Shown here: positions 42,057 through 51,056 of the stretch, in pieces
Layout of the letters: every line of letters begins with the position of its first letter
Numbering within the stretch: position 1 is the stretch's first letter
NCBI GenBank assembly: GCA_963800275.1
Contig: CAWDAI010000014.1
Span: 1-64,000, forward strand
Source of the DNA: JAFMJV01 sp963800275
GTDB taxonomy: Bacteria; Chloroflexota; Limnocylindria; Limnocylindrales; CSP1-4
Length of the DNA stretch: 64,000 bases
Reading direction: 5' to 3'
The notes under the pieces: generated by a model
Seen by the model: the letters and a program-made list of their open reading frames with translations, nothing else
The model's database searches: none
Told to the model about the DNA's origin: nothing
Position numbers and translations under genes: made by a program

Positions 42057-42577
42057 GGCTGGTGCGCACCGAGCCTCGCGGAGCCGGATCCGCACCGCTC
42101 GCCAGGGCCTGTCTGACCAGCGAGTCGACCGCGGAGACCCGGGCCTTCGCGGCCTGGCTTGCGAACGTGGCCCAGCCCGGAGACCGACTCGCGCTGGTGG
42201 GACCGCTCGGCGCCGGCAAGACCCAGTTCGCCAAGGGTTTCGCCACGGGCCTGGGCATCGAGGCCGTGGTCAACAGCCCCAGCTTCACGCTCATGACCGA
42301 ATACGAGGGCCGGCTCACGCTCTTCCACCAGGATCTCTATCGCCTGGCCGACGCGGGCGAGGTTCTTGCGGGAGGGCTGCTCGACGAGCGCCAGGATGAC
42401 GGCGTGACCATCTCCGAGTGGGCCGACCGCCTCGACGAGGGACTTGACCCGGGGCGCGTGACCGTGACCATCGAGCCCGCGGGCGAGGAGCGCCGCGAGC
42501 TGGCCATCACCGGCCGCGGCCCCAGCGCGGAGCGCTACCTGGCCGCGGCTCACGCCTGGATGGAGCGCCCGGCGTGA
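42053..42577 (+). CDS. tsaE: tRNA t6A synthesis ATPase TsaE
   Basis: ATPase that drives turnover of the TsaB-TsaD complex in t6A37 modification. 174 aa from the TTG overlapping the previous stop; about 20 residues at the front are not TsaE-like, so a later start is possible. Walker A is GPLGAGKT (50-57); NSPSFTLMTEYEGRLTLFHQDLYRL (read as SPSFTLMTEY plus FHQDLYRL) carries the conserved switch and Walker B region; ISEWADRL follows. Confidence 0.93.
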   Translation: MRLVRTEPRGAGSAPLARACLTSESTAETRAFAAWLANVAQPGDRLALVGPLGAGKTQFAKGFATGLGIEAVVNSPSFTLMTEYEGRLTLFHQDLYRLADAGEVLAGGLLDERQDDGVTISEWADRLDEGLDPGRVTVTIEPAGEERRELAITGRGPSAERYLAAAHAWMERPA

Positions 42578-43239
42578 GCGCGCCCGGCCCCATCCTCGCG
42601 CTCGATACCTCCACCCGCTCGAGCGTCGTGGCCCTCGGCCGTGAGGCGGTGCTCGCAGTCAGCGTGCTTGCCCTCGGGCATCGCCACGGCGCGCACCTGC
42701 TGGAGCAGATCGACGAGGTGCTCGTCGCCGCCGGCGTCACGCTGGCCGAGCTGGGCGGCCTGGCCGTGGGCACCGGCCCGGGTTCGTTCAGCGGCTTGCG
42801 TGTCGGGCTGGCCACGGCCAAGACCGTGGCCTATGCCCGCGGCCTGCCGCTCGTGGGTATCCGCTCCTCGGACGCGCTTCGACACGCCGGTGGACAGCCG
42901 GAGGCCGTGGTGGTGCTGCCGGCGGGTGCCCACGACCACTATCTCTCGGCCGTGGACGCAGACCCGATGCTCGTCGCGCCCGGGGAGCTGATCGCGGCCC
43001 TCGCCGGTCGCGGGGCGATGACGGTCGACCTGCCCGAGGATGTGCTGGGGCAGGGGGCCGCATCACTGGGCCGGACCGCGCTCGCAGCGCTGCCCGGGTC
43101 CCTGCTGGCCCTGGCCCGGTCGCGGCTGCTGGCGGGTGAACTCGATGACGTGGCCGAGCTGTCACCGGCGTACGTGGCCCTGCCGCGCGGTGTGCGGCGA
43201 GGCGCCGAGGACCTGGGATGGTCGCCCGACCTCCGGTGA
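42574..43239 (+). CDS. tsaB: tRNA t6A synthesis protein TsaB
   Basis: Inactive ASKHA partner of TsaD. 221 aa, GTG start overlapping the tsaE stop. It shows ILALDTSTRSSVVALG at the N-terminus, the dimerisation-helix region HRHGAHLLEQIDEVL and GLAVGTGPGSFSGLRVGLATAK, all typical. The stop overlaps rimI. Confidence 0.95.
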   Translation: MSAPGPILALDTSTRSSVVALGREAVLAVSVLALGHRHGAHLLEQIDEVLVAAGVTLAELGGLAVGTGPGSFSGLRVGLATAKTVAYARGLPLVGIRSSDALRHAGGQPEAVVVLPAGAHDHYLSAVDADPMLVAPGELIAALAGRGAMTVDLPEDVLGQGAASLGRTALAALPGSLLALARSRLLAGELDDVAELSPAYVALPRGVRRGAEDLGWSPDLR

Positions 43240-43802
43240 GGCTCGTGGTCACGCAGATGACCGCTGCCGACATCCCCGCTGTGCACGCGATCGAGAGCGC
43301 CTCCTTCCCCACGCCCTGGCCGCCCTATGCCTTCCGCGAGGAGCTCGAGAGCAATCGCATGGCCCACTACCTGGTGGTGCGAGCCGGCGACCGGGTCGTG
43401 GCCTACGCCGGCATCTGGCTGATGGTGGATGAGGCGCACGTGACCACCTTCGCGGTGCTGCCGGCCTACCGCCGACGGGGTCTTGGCGGCCTGCTCCTGT
43501 GCGAGCTGATGGCCCTGTCCACCGACCTCGGTGCGGCCGTGTGCACGCTGGAGGTCCGGCTCGGCAATGCCGCTGCCCGCCAGCTCTACGCCGAGTTCGG
43601 CTTCAGGCCGGTGGGCGTTCGGCCGCGCTACTACTCCGACAACGGCGAGGATGCCCTCATCATGACCACCGACCACCTCGGCTCCCCGGAGATGCAGGCG
43701 CTGCTGGCGGCCAAGACGGAGCGATACCGGGCCGAGGTGCTGGTCGATGATCCCGGCTACGCTCCCGAGCCCGACGACCCGCCCGAGGTGCTCGACGCAT
43801 GA
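43236..43802 (+). CDS. rimI: N-terminal acetyltransferase RimI
   Basis: GNAT-fold acetyltransferase named for S18 N-alanine acetylation. About 188 aa from the GTG that overlaps the tsaB stop; an ATG at 43218 adds 6 residues. The acetyl-CoA loop is YRRRGLGGLLL; VTTFAVLPAYRRRGLG and LEVRLGNAAARQLYAEFGF match RimI. The last 40 residues form an acidic Pro-rich tail. The tsaB-rimI-tsaD order is common in Gram-positive-type bacteria. Confidence 0.93.
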   Translation: MRLVVTQMTAADIPAVHAIESASFPTPWPPYAFREELESNRMAHYLVVRAGDRVVAYAGIWLMVDEAHVTTFAVLPAYRRRGLGGLLLCELMALSTDLGAAVCTLEVRLGNAAARQLYAEFGFRPVGVRPRYYSDNGEDALIMTTDHLGSPEMQALLAAKTERYRAEVLVDDPGYAPEPDDPPEVLDA

Positions 43803-44866
43803 GTAGCGGGCGGATCCTGGCCGTGGAATCCTCGTGCGACGAGACCGCCGTAGCGGTCGTGGAGAGAGGCCGGCGCATCGTGGCCAGCGTGGTCGCCAGC
43901 CAGGTCCAGCTGCACTCGGCCACCGGCGGCATCGTGCCCGAGGTCGCTGCGCGAGCCCACCTGCGCTGGATGATCCCCGTGCTCGACGAGGCCCGGGACC
44001 GGGCCGGCATCGAGGACTGGTCCGACGTCGACGCGGTGGCCGTGACCGAGGGGCCCGGCCTGGCCGGCTCGCTGATGGTGGGCATCACCATGGCCAAGAG
44101 CCTCGCCTGGAGTGCCGGCCTGCCGCTGGTGCCGGTCAACCACCTCGAGGGCCACATCTACGCCGCCTGGCTGCTCGACCCCGGGGAGCCGGCGAAGCCC
44201 GCTCCGGAATTCCCGCTCGTGGCCCTCGTGGTCAGTGGTGGCCACACCTTCATCGTGGAGATGCAGGACCACCTCCGCTACCGCCTGCTGGGCCAGACCG
44301 TCGACGACGCCGCAGGAGAGGCCTTCGACAAGGTCGGCCGCTTGCTGGGCCTGTCCTACCCCGGTGGGCCGGCCATCATGCGCGCTGCTGCCGGGGCCAC
44401 GACCCACGATCGCCGCTTCCCCCGGGCCTGGATGGGTGAGAGCTACGACTTCTCCTTCTCCGGGCTCAAGACGGCTGCTCGCCACCAGGTAGCCACGGCC
44501 CTGGGCCTGCCGCCCGAGTCGCGCGAGATCGACGGCAGCGGGCTGGCCCAGGCCGACGTGGCCGAGCTGGCCTGGGCCTTCCAGGACTCGGTCGTGGATG
44601 TGCTCTCGAGCAAGCTGCTGCGCGCGGCGCGCTCGTCGGGGGCACGCTCCATCGTGCTCGGCGGCGGGGTCGCCGCCAACGGCGTGCTGCGTGAGCGCAT
44701 CGAGGCTGGGGCCACGGGGCTGGGCCTGCCCCTGGTCGTGCCGCGACCCGGCCTGTGCACCGACAACGCGGCCATGATCGGCGCCGCCGGCTACCACCGT
44801 TTCGAGGCCGGCGCCCGCGCTGATCGTGGTCTCGACGCCCGGCCCTCGCTCAAACTGGCGGTCTGA
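43799..44866 (+). CDS. tsaD: tRNA N6-adenosine threonylcarbamoyltransferase TsaD
   Basis: Catalytic subunit that transfers threonylcarbamoyl from TC-AMP to A37 of ANN-decoding tRNAs. 355 aa. ILAVESSCDETAVAVVE starts the ASKHA fold; the metal ligands are in NHLEGHIYA (HLEGH); VVSGGHT, the GEAFDKVGRLLGLSYPGGP block and IVLGGGVAANGVLRERI follow. It overlaps rimI by 4 nt; rsmA follows after 2 nt. The TsaC/Sua5 partner is not in the window. Confidence 0.97.
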   Translation: MSSGRILAVESSCDETAVAVVERGRRIVASVVASQVQLHSATGGIVPEVAARAHLRWMIPVLDEARDRAGIEDWSDVDAVAVTEGPGLAGSLMVGITMAKSLAWSAGLPLVPVNHLEGHIYAAWLLDPGEPAKPAPEFPLVALVVSGGHTFIVEMQDHLRYRLLGQTVDDAAGEAFDKVGRLLGLSYPGGPAIMRAAAGATTHDRRFPRAWMGESYDFSFSGLKTAARHQVATALGLPPESREIDGSGLAQADVAELAWAFQDSVVDVLSSKLLRAARSSGARSIVLGGGVAANGVLRERIEAGATGLGLPLVVPRPGLCTDNAAMIGAAGYHRFEAGARADRGLDARPSLKLAV

Positions 44867-44868
44867 AC

Positions 44869-45732
44869 GTGGCGCGGGAGGGGACAGGGCTCGACCCCGC
44901 GCACCTGGGCCCGGAGGCGGTCGAGCGCTACCTGCGCGAGCACCGGCTGGGCGCGCGCAAGTCGCTCTCCCAGAACCACCTCGCGGACGGCGCGGTCCTC
45001 GAGCGCATCGTCGATGTCGCGGCCGTCGCGCCCGGAGAGCGGATCGTGGAGGTCGGGCCCGGCCTGGGCATCCTGACCGCGCAGCTGCTCGCCGCCGGCG
45101 CGTCGGTCACGGCCGTGGAGCTCGATGCCCGCCTGGCGGCCCACCTGCGGGAGGGGTTCGCCGGGGAGCCGCGATTGACGCTGGTGGAGGGCGACTTCCT
45201 CGACCTGCCCCTGGCCGATGTCGCCCGCGCGCCGTGGGCCCTGGTGGCCAACGTGCCGTACCACATCACCAGCCCCATCCTGCACCGTGTCCTGGGCGGG
45301 GAGCCGCGCCCCACCCGCCTGGTCCTGATGGTCCAGCGGGAGGTCGCCGAGCGCATCGCCGCCCCGCCCGGCGGCATGAGCTATCTCTCGGTCTTCGTCC
45401 AGTATCACGCCCACGTGGAGGTGGCCTTCACGGTCCCGGCGGCGGCCTTCGAGCCGGCCCCGGAGGTGGACTCGGCGATCCTCTCCGGGCGCATCCGCGA
45501 GCGCCGCCTGGGCGGCGACGAGGAGGACGAGCTCTGGCGCCTGGTGCAGGCCGGCTTCCGCGAGCGGCGCAAGATGATCCACAACGTCCTCGTCCGTCAG
45601 CTGCCCGGCCTCGAGCGGACGCAGGTCGACGGGGCGCTCGCAACTTGTGCCATCGACCCCGATCGAAGGCCCCAGACGCTCTCGGTGGACGAATGGCTGG
45701 CGCTGCGCGCTGCGCTGACGCCCCTGCCGTGA
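44869..45732 (+). CDS. rsmA: 16S rRNA dimethyladenosine transferase RsmA (KsgA)
   Basis: Dimethylates A1518 and A1519 of 16S rRNA. 287 aa from a GTG. The SAM-binding motif I is VEVGPGLGILT; the catalytic NVPYHI (motif IV, NxPY) is near 127; the helical C-terminal domain has the ERRKMIHNVL block. The N-terminal motif reads KSLSQNHLAD, where most homologues have KSLGQNFL or QHFL. The stop overlaps ispE. Confidence 0.95.
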   Translation: MAREGTGLDPAHLGPEAVERYLREHRLGARKSLSQNHLADGAVLERIVDVAAVAPGERIVEVGPGLGILTAQLLAAGASVTAVELDARLAAHLREGFAGEPRLTLVEGDFLDLPLADVARAPWALVANVPYHITSPILHRVLGGEPRPTRLVLMVQREVAERIAAPPGGMSYLSVFVQYHAHVEVAFTVPAAAFEPAPEVDSAILSGRIRERRLGGDEEDELWRLVQAGFRERRKMIHNVLVRQLPGLERTQVDGALATCAIDPDRRPQTLSVDEWLALRAALTPLP

Positions 45733-46649
45733 CCGGCTGGCGGGCCGTCGCCCACGCCAAGGTCAACCTCGCGCTGGCGGTGACCGGCCGGCGCGCGGAC
45801 GGCTATCACACGCTGCGCTCGGTGTTCCTGCGCGTCGCCCTCCACGACCAGCTCTCGGTGACCGTGCGGCCAGGAGGCGCGAGCGACGTGCTGGAGGTCG
45901 AGGGCGATCTCGACGCCGGAGAGGACAACCTCGTGCTCCGCGCCGCTTCGGCCTTGCGGGACCGTCTCGGTCCGGGACTGCCGCCGCTCGCCTTCCACCT
46001 GCGCAAGCGGGTGCCGGAGGCGGCAGGGCTCGGCGGCGGCAGCGCCGACGCGGCCGCCGCCATCGAGCTGGCCCTGGCGGCCTGGGGTGCGCCCCTGGAC
46101 CGCGCCGACCGTCTGGCGCTCGCCCTGGGGCTGGGTGCGGACGTGCCCTTCTTCACGGCCGGACACCCCGCCGCTCTGGTCGAGGGCATCGGTGAGCAGG
46201 TCACGCCCCTGCCTGCGCCCCACCCACCGGCGGGGCTGTTGCTGGTCACGCCGCTCGAGCGCCTGTCCACCGCTGACGTCTTCGCCGAGTTCGATCGCGA
46301 CCCACGCGCAGGAGCCGCCGGTCGCGTGGACGCGCTGGCGGAGCTGCTGCGCCGGCAGCTGGACGGTGCCGCCCTCGCCGCGGCGAGCGGACCGCTGTCG
46401 GCGGCCAACGACCTGTGGGCCCCGGCCGCGCGCCGGTCGTCGGGACTGACGGCTGCTCGCGAGGCCCTGGCCGAGGCCCTCGGGCGACCCGTGTTGCTGA
46501 CCGGGTCCGGCCCCACGCTCGTGGCGGTCTATGCTTCGGAAGCGGACGCCGCGCGGGCCTCCACCTCGCTCCAGGCGAGGGATCTTTCCGGCCTGGCCGG
46601 CGCCGAGATCCGATCGACCCGCACCTTGGACCAGGGAGAGCTCGCATGA
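45729..46649 (+). CDS. ispE: 4-diphosphocytidyl-2-C-methyl-D-erythritol kinase
   Basis: GHMP kinase of the MEP isoprenoid pathway. 306 aa from the GTG overlapping the rsmA stop; the open frame extends upstream but that part is a shadow of rsmA. AHAKVNLALAVTGRRADGYH contains the substrate-binding start, and AAGLGGGSADAAAA near 98-111 is the ATP loop. The C-terminal LLTGSGPTLVAVY block is present. It shows that the cell makes isoprenoids by the MEP route, feeding the prenyl synthase downstream. Confidence 0.95.
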   Translation: MTGWRAVAHAKVNLALAVTGRRADGYHTLRSVFLRVALHDQLSVTVRPGGASDVLEVEGDLDAGEDNLVLRAASALRDRLGPGLPPLAFHLRKRVPEAAGLGGGSADAAAAIELALAAWGAPLDRADRLALALGLGADVPFFTAGHPAALVEGIGEQVTPLPAPHPPAGLLLVTPLERLSTADVFAEFDRDPRAGAAGRVDALAELLRRQLDGAALAAASGPLSAANDLWAPAARRSSGLTAAREALAEALGRPVLLTGSGPTLVAVYASEADAARASTSLQARDLSGLAGAEIRSTRTLDQGELA

Positions 46650-47029
46650 AGGAACGCATCCAGACGACAGGGGCACCCAACGCCATCGGCCCCTACAGCC
46701 AGGCCATCGTCAGCGGCGACCTCGTGTTCTGCTCCGGCCAGGGCCCCATCGACCCCGCCACCGACACGCTCGTGGAGGGCGACGTGGCGGTCCAGACGGA
46801 GCGCACGATGGAGAACATCAAGGGCCTGCTCGGTGCGCTCGGCCTCGACCTCTCCGACGTCGTCAAGACGACCTGCTACCTCGCGGACATGGACGACTTC
46901 AAGGCCTTCAACGCGGTCTACGCCGCGCACATGCCCGAGCCCTTCCCGGCACGCACGACCATCGAGGCCGCCCGTCTACCGCTGGACATCCTCGTCGAGA
47001 TCGAGGTCATCGCCCGCCAGCGTGCCTGA
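46646..47029 (+). CDS. ridA: RidA family enamine/imine deaminase
   Basis: 127 aa; hydrolyses reactive 2-aminoacrylate-type intermediates made by PLP enzymes. The ATG overlaps the ispE stop. GAPNAIGPYSQAIVSGDLVF, NIKGLLGALGLDLSDVVKTT and PFPARTTIEAARLP (with the Arg that binds the carboxylate) match the family. It is last in the tsa operon and is followed by the glmU promoter. Confidence 0.95.
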   Translation: MKERIQTTGAPNAIGPYSQAIVSGDLVFCSGQGPIDPATDTLVEGDVAVQTERTMENIKGLLGALGLDLSDVVKTTCYLADMDDFKAFNAVYAAHMPEPFPARTTIEAARLPLDILVEIEVIARQRA

Positions 47030-47045
47030 CCGAGCCCCAGGGGGT

Positions 47046-47074
47046 TTGACACCACTGCGGGCCGACCCTAGATT
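47046..47074 (+). promoter_or_regulatory. Promoter of glmU
   Basis: A perfect TTGACA (47046-47051), a 17-bp spacer and TAGATT (47069-47074). The start falls near 47081, leaving about 49 nt before the GTG of glmU. It is the strongest sigma-70-type match in the window and defines the end of the tsa operon. Confidence 0.65.
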
Positions 47075-47129
47075 CACCTGACCTGATGCCCGAACAGCCC
47101 CCATCAGCGAAGGGCGGTAGCGCCGCTTC

Positions 47130-48575
47130 GTGAACACCCACCAACCTCAGCCCTTGCGGGCGGTCGTGATGGCCGCCGGGCTGGGCACCCGAATGCGTTC
47201 GAGCACCCCCAAGGTGCTCCACCCCCTCTGCGGACGGCCCGTGCTGGCCTATGTCCTCGATGCGGCCGAGGCCGTGACCGGCGCCCGGCCGCTGGTGGTC
47301 ATCTCGCCGGCGGTGGCGGCCATCGCGGAGGTCTTCGCTGACCGGGCCGACTTCGCCACCCAGGCCCAGCCGCGGGGCACGGCCGACGCCGTGGCCGCCG
47401 CCCTCGAGGCGCTGCCGCCCAAGGTCGCGGAGGTGCTCGTGCTCAGCGGGGACGTGCCGCTGGTGGACGTGGACCTGCTGGCCGACCTGGTCGGGGCCCG
47501 CCGTGAGGCCGACGCCGCGATCGCACTCATCAGCGTGGACATGGACGATCCGGCCGCACTCGGCCGCGTGGCCCGGGGCCCGGATGGGCGCATCACCGGC
47601 GTGGTCGAGTTCAAGGACGCCTCGCCGGCACAGCGCGACCTCACCGAGATCAACGCCGGCCTCTACGCCTTCGACGTCGCCTGGCTGCGTCGGCGGATCG
47701 GCGACATCGAGCCCAGCCCGGTCACCGGCGAGCTCTATCTGCCGGAGCTGATCCCGTTGGCCCGCGCCGACGACCGTCCCGTGGCCACGTTGGAGGTGGA
47801 GGATGACGGCACCCTCCTGGGCATCAACGACCGCAGCCAGCTCGCCGATGCGGAGCTGGACATGCGCCTGCGCATCAACGAGGGCCACATGCGCGCCGGC
47901 GTCACCATCGTGGACCCGACCACGGCCTACATCGAGGGCAGCGTGCGCATCGCCGAAGATGTGACCATCGAGCCCAACGTCATCCTGCGTGGCGACACCG
48001 TCATCGAGCGCGACGTGGTCATCCGTGCCGGGTCGCAGATCTTCGACTGCCACATCGGCGAGCGCAGCGTGGTCTGGGCCAGCGTGCTCGAGGGCTCCAC
48101 CATCGAGACCGACGTCACCATCGGGCCCTTCAGCCACGTGCGCAAGGGCGCCACCATCGGTCCCGGCGTCGAGCTGGGCAACTACGCCGAGGTCAAGAAC
48201 AGCCACATCGGCGCCGGCACCAAGAGCCACCACTTCAGCTACCTTGGCGATGCCGACGTGGGCCAGAAGGTGAACATCGGCGCGGGCTCCATCACCGCCA
48301 ACTACGACGGCCGCAACAAGCATCGCACGCGCATCGGCGACGGCGCCTTCATCGGCTCGGACACGATCATGCGCGCACCGGTCGAGATCGGCGAGGGCGC
48401 GTTCACCGGCGCGGCGTCGCTGGTCACACACGACGTGCCCCCAGGCCAGACCGTGCTGGGCGTACCCGCCCGCCCCAGGACGCCCGGGGCGAAAGCGGCC
48501 CCCCCCGGCGAGGCTGAGACGGCCACCACCAGCGACGAGGCCCGGTCCCGCAGCGAGGATCCAGCGAAGCACTGA
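47130..48575 (+). CDS. glmU: Bifunctional GlmU: GlcNAc-1-P uridyltransferase / GlcN-1-P acetyltransferase
   Basis: Makes UDP-GlcNAc from glucosamine-1-P in two steps, completing the glmS-glmM route coded upstream. 481 aa from GTG. The N-terminal pyrophosphorylase has AAGLGTRMRS (15-24) and PRGTADAVAAAL; the C-terminal left-handed beta helix (from about 255) shows the hexapeptide pattern, then NSHIGAGTKSHHFSYLGDAD and ANYDGRNKHRT. The last 30 residues are an unstructured Ala/Glu-rich tail. The stop shares one base with the next ATG. Confidence 0.97.
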   Translation: MNTHQPQPLRAVVMAAGLGTRMRSSTPKVLHPLCGRPVLAYVLDAAEAVTGARPLVVISPAVAAIAEVFADRADFATQAQPRGTADAVAAALEALPPKVAEVLVLSGDVPLVDVDLLADLVGARREADAAIALISVDMDDPAALGRVARGPDGRITGVVEFKDASPAQRDLTEINAGLYAFDVAWLRRRIGDIEPSPVTGELYLPELIPLARADDRPVATLEVEDDGTLLGINDRSQLADAELDMRLRINEGHMRAGVTIVDPTTAYIEGSVRIAEDVTIEPNVILRGDTVIERDVVIRAGSQIFDCHIGERSVVWASVLEGSTIETDVTIGPFSHVRKGATIGPGVELGNYAEVKNSHIGAGTKSHHFSYLGDADVGQKVNIGAGSITANYDGRNKHRTRIGDGAFIGSDTIMRAPVEIGEGAFTGAASLVTHDVPPGQTVLGVPARPRTPGAKAAPPGEAETATTSDEARSRSEDPAKH

Positions 48576-49906
48576 TGGACTCCCTCTTCGAGCTCATCGT
48601 GATCGCGGTCCTCATCGCGCTCAACGGGGTCTTCGTGGCCGCGGAGATCGCGCTGGTGACCGTTCGTCGTAGTCGCATCCGCCAACTCAGCGACGACGGC
48701 GATGTGCGCGCCAAGCGCGTGGCCCACATGGTGGAGGAGCCGGCCGGGCTCCTCGCCACCATCCAGATCGGCATCACCTTCATCGGTTTCCTGGCGGCCG
48801 CCTTCGCCGGGGCCAGCATCGCCGGGACCGTGGCCGACTGGCTGCGCAGCCTCGGCCTGGCCGCCTCGGCCGACCTGCTGGCGCTGCTCCTCGTCACGAC
48901 CGGCGTCAGTGTGGTGACCATCGTCTTCGGCGAGCTCGTGCCCAAGACGCTCGCCCTGGCCCACGCCGAACGCTACGCCCTGACCCTCTCCCGGCCGGTC
49001 CAGCTGCTCGGTCGCCTGCTCGGTCCGGTCGTCTGGTTCCTGACGACCCTGACGCGGGCGGTGACCCGCATGCTGGGCGTGCGCGACGTGAGCAGCGACG
49101 ACGCCATCACCAGCGAGGAGCTGCTCATCCTCGTCGAGCGTGGCTCGGAGCAGGGCACGATCGAGGCCGAGGAGGAGCAGATGATCGGCGGCGTGCTCGA
49201 GCTCGGCGAGCAGCGGGCGCACGAGGTCATGGTCGCGCGCGTGGACATGGTCACGCTCGAGGCCGACGCCTCGCTCGACCAGATCGTGCAGGTCATCGTC
49301 AGCGGCGGGCACTCGCGCATCCCCGTCTACGAGGACAACGTGGACAACATCATCGGCATGCTCTACGCCAAGGACCTGCTGCCCTACCTCGTCGGCGACG
49401 ATCGGCCGCCGACCATCCGGGACCTGTTGCGTACGCCACTCTTCGTGCCCGAGTCGATGCTCGTCGACGACCTGCTGCGCAGCCTGCAGCGCCGCCGCGT
49501 CCACATCGCGGTCGTGCTCGACGAACACGGTGGCACGGCCGGCCTCGTGACCATCGAGGACCTGCTCGAGGAGATCGTGGGCGAGATCCAGGACGAGTAC
49601 GACGTGGAGGACCCCATGATCGTGCCCTTGGGTGACCACGAGGCGCGCATCGATGGGCGCGCTGACGTGGACGACATGCTCGAGCACTTCGACACCGAGC
49701 TCGACGGGGATGACAAGGAGGAGTTCGACACGGTCGGCGGTCTCGTCTACCACTACGTCGGCGGTGTGCCCTCGGTCGGCGACACGGTCGAGGTGGATGG
49801 GCTCAAGATCACCGTGGAGGCTACGGACGGGCGCCGGGTGCGCACGGTCCACGTGCTCTACATACCGCCCGAACCGGAGACGGGCGAGGAACCTCGGGAA
49901 GGCTGA
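48575..49906 (+). CDS. CNNM/CorC-type membrane protein with CBS pair
   Basis: 443 aa. The DUF21 (CNNM) domain fills about 1-190 with three to four membrane helices (LFELIVIAVLIALNGVFVAA at the very start); two CBS domains follow (about 215-335, SGGHSRIPVYEDNVDNIIGM and RRVHIAVVLDEHGGTAGLVT); the CorC/HlyC transporter-associated domain ends the protein (GRADVDDMLEHFDTELD, GGLVYHYVGGVPSVGDTV). Such proteins are Mg/Co transport or homeostasis factors, sometimes labelled haemolysins. It is translationally coupled to glmU by a 1-nt overlap. Confidence 0.92.
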   Translation: MDSLFELIVIAVLIALNGVFVAAEIALVTVRRSRIRQLSDDGDVRAKRVAHMVEEPAGLLATIQIGITFIGFLAAAFAGASIAGTVADWLRSLGLAASADLLALLLVTTGVSVVTIVFGELVPKTLALAHAERYALTLSRPVQLLGRLLGPVVWFLTTLTRAVTRMLGVRDVSSDDAITSEELLILVERGSEQGTIEAEEEQMIGGVLELGEQRAHEVMVARVDMVTLEADASLDQIVQVIVSGGHSRIPVYEDNVDNIIGMLYAKDLLPYLVGDDRPPTIRDLLRTPLFVPESMLVDDLLRSLQRRRVHIAVVLDEHGGTAGLVTIEDLLEEIVGEIQDEYDVEDPMIVPLGDHEARIDGRADVDDMLEHFDTELDGDDKEEFDTVGGLVYHYVGGVPSVGDTVEVDGLKITVEATDGRRVRTVHVLYIPPEPETGEEPREG

Positions 49907-49936
49907 GGGCCGCCACCTCGCGAGGGCGTCGTCGCG

Positions 49937-50959
49937 TCAGGCGCTGATGACGCTGCGCACGACCTCCGCCAGGCGCTCCATGGCAGCTGGCTCCACGGTG
50001 CCTACCGAGCCCAGTTCTGCGAGCGCCCGGTCGCGGTGCGCGCGAGCCTGGTCGCGGGTGTAGTCCCGAGCGCCGACGCGCTCGAGGATCGCGAGCACGT
50101 CGCCCACCTCGGCAGGAGCAGGCTCCACCTCGTCCTGGGCCAGCATCGTCCGCAGCCGTCGCTGGTCATCGCCGGTAGCCTCGGCGAGGGCGTAGATCAG
50201 GGGCAGCGTCTTCTTGCGCGTGGTGATGTCCGAGGTCGCCTTGCCGGTGGCCGCGACATCACCCCAGATCCCGAGCAGGTCGTCGTTGACCTGGAAGGCC
50301 AGGCCGAGCGCCCAACCGAAGCGCCGATAGGCGCCGATGACGGCCTCGTCGTCGGTCGCCAGCACGGCCCCCGCCTCCGCTGACCCGGCGATGAGCGAGG
50401 CGGTCTTGCGCCCGATCATGTCGAAGTAGTAGTCGACGGACATCCACTCGTCGTGCTCGGAGGTCCAGATGTCCATGAACTGGCCTTCGCACAGGGCCAG
50501 ACAGGTCTCGTCGTAGAGGCGCATCAGGCGCAGGATCCGGGCATCGTCGAAGCCCTCCTCCTGCAGGCGATAGAGGGCCATGCGGCTGAGCGTGAAGAGG
50601 GTGTCGCCGGTGTTGATGGCCTGCGCCGTGCCCCACACCGTCCACAGCGCCGGTCGGTGGCGCCGCTCAGCGCCCCTGTCCTCGATGTCGTCGTGGACGA
50701 GGCTGAAGTTGTGGCCCATCTCCACCGCCGCCGCACCGGGCAGGGCCGCGGCGTGGTCGCCCGCGATCGACTGGTAGGCGAGCAGCCCGATGAGCGGTCG
50801 CATGCGCTTGCCGCGAGGGGCATCGCCGTCGAGCCCCATGTGGTAGCGCACCATCTCGTAGAGCTCGCGCGTGCGCTCATCCTGCACACGCGCGATCAGC
50901 CCGAGCATCTCCTGCTCGGTGTCGGCGATGAGGCGGTCGAGGTCGATGGCGGTGAGCAC
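49937..50959 (-). CDS. Polyprenyl (geranylgeranyl-type) diphosphate synthase
   Basis: Trans-prenyltransferase that lengthens allylic diphosphates with IPP. About 340 aa from the GTG at 50959; an in-frame ATG at 50995 would add 12 residues that cross a -10-like element. The first Asp-rich motif is DDIED (90-94, LVHDDIEDRG) and the second is DDLLG (226-230), as in short-chain IdsB-like enzymes. RGKRMRPL near the N-terminus binds IPP. Product length cannot be told from sequence alone. It converges on the CorC gene and diverges from recO. Confidence 0.9.
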   Translation of the reverse strand: MLTAIDLDRLIADTEQEMLGLIARVQDERTRELYEMVRYHMGLDGDAPRGKRMRPLIGLLAYQSIAGDHAAALPGAAAVEMGHNFSLVHDDIEDRGAERRHRPALWTVWGTAQAINTGDTLFTLSRMALYRLQEEGFDDARILRLMRLYDETCLALCEGQFMDIWTSEHDEWMSVDYYFDMIGRKTASLIAGSAEAGAVLATDDEAVIGAYRRFGWALGLAFQVNDDLLGIWGDVAATGKATSDITTRKKTLPLIYALAEATGDDQRRLRTMLAQDEVEPAPAEVGDVLAILERVGARDYTRDQARAHRDRALAELGSVGTVEPAAMERLAEVVRSVISA

Positions 50960-50965
50960 AGAGAA

Positions 50966-50971
50966 ATGATA
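50966..50971 (-). promoter_or_regulatory. -10 hexamer of prenyl synthase, leaderless spacing
   Basis: On the minus strand TATCAT ends 6 nt before the GTG at 50959. No Shine-Dalgarno fits in between and no good -35 was found. It supports the shorter start. Confidence 0.4.
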
Positions 50972-51043
50972 CCGCCTCGTAGCATATTCCCTCATGCTCG
51001 GGGCAGATGCGCTGCGTCTCGTGCGGCTCGACCCCGCCCGCGA

Positions 51044-51049
51044 TACGCT
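51044..51049 (+). promoter_or_regulatory. -10 hexamer of recO, leaderless spacing
   Basis: TACGCT ends 7 nt before the GTG at 51057. It selects 51057 over the upstream in-frame ATG at 50994, which would place the promoter inside the gene. Confidence 0.4.
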
Positions 51050-51056
51050 CGCTCGC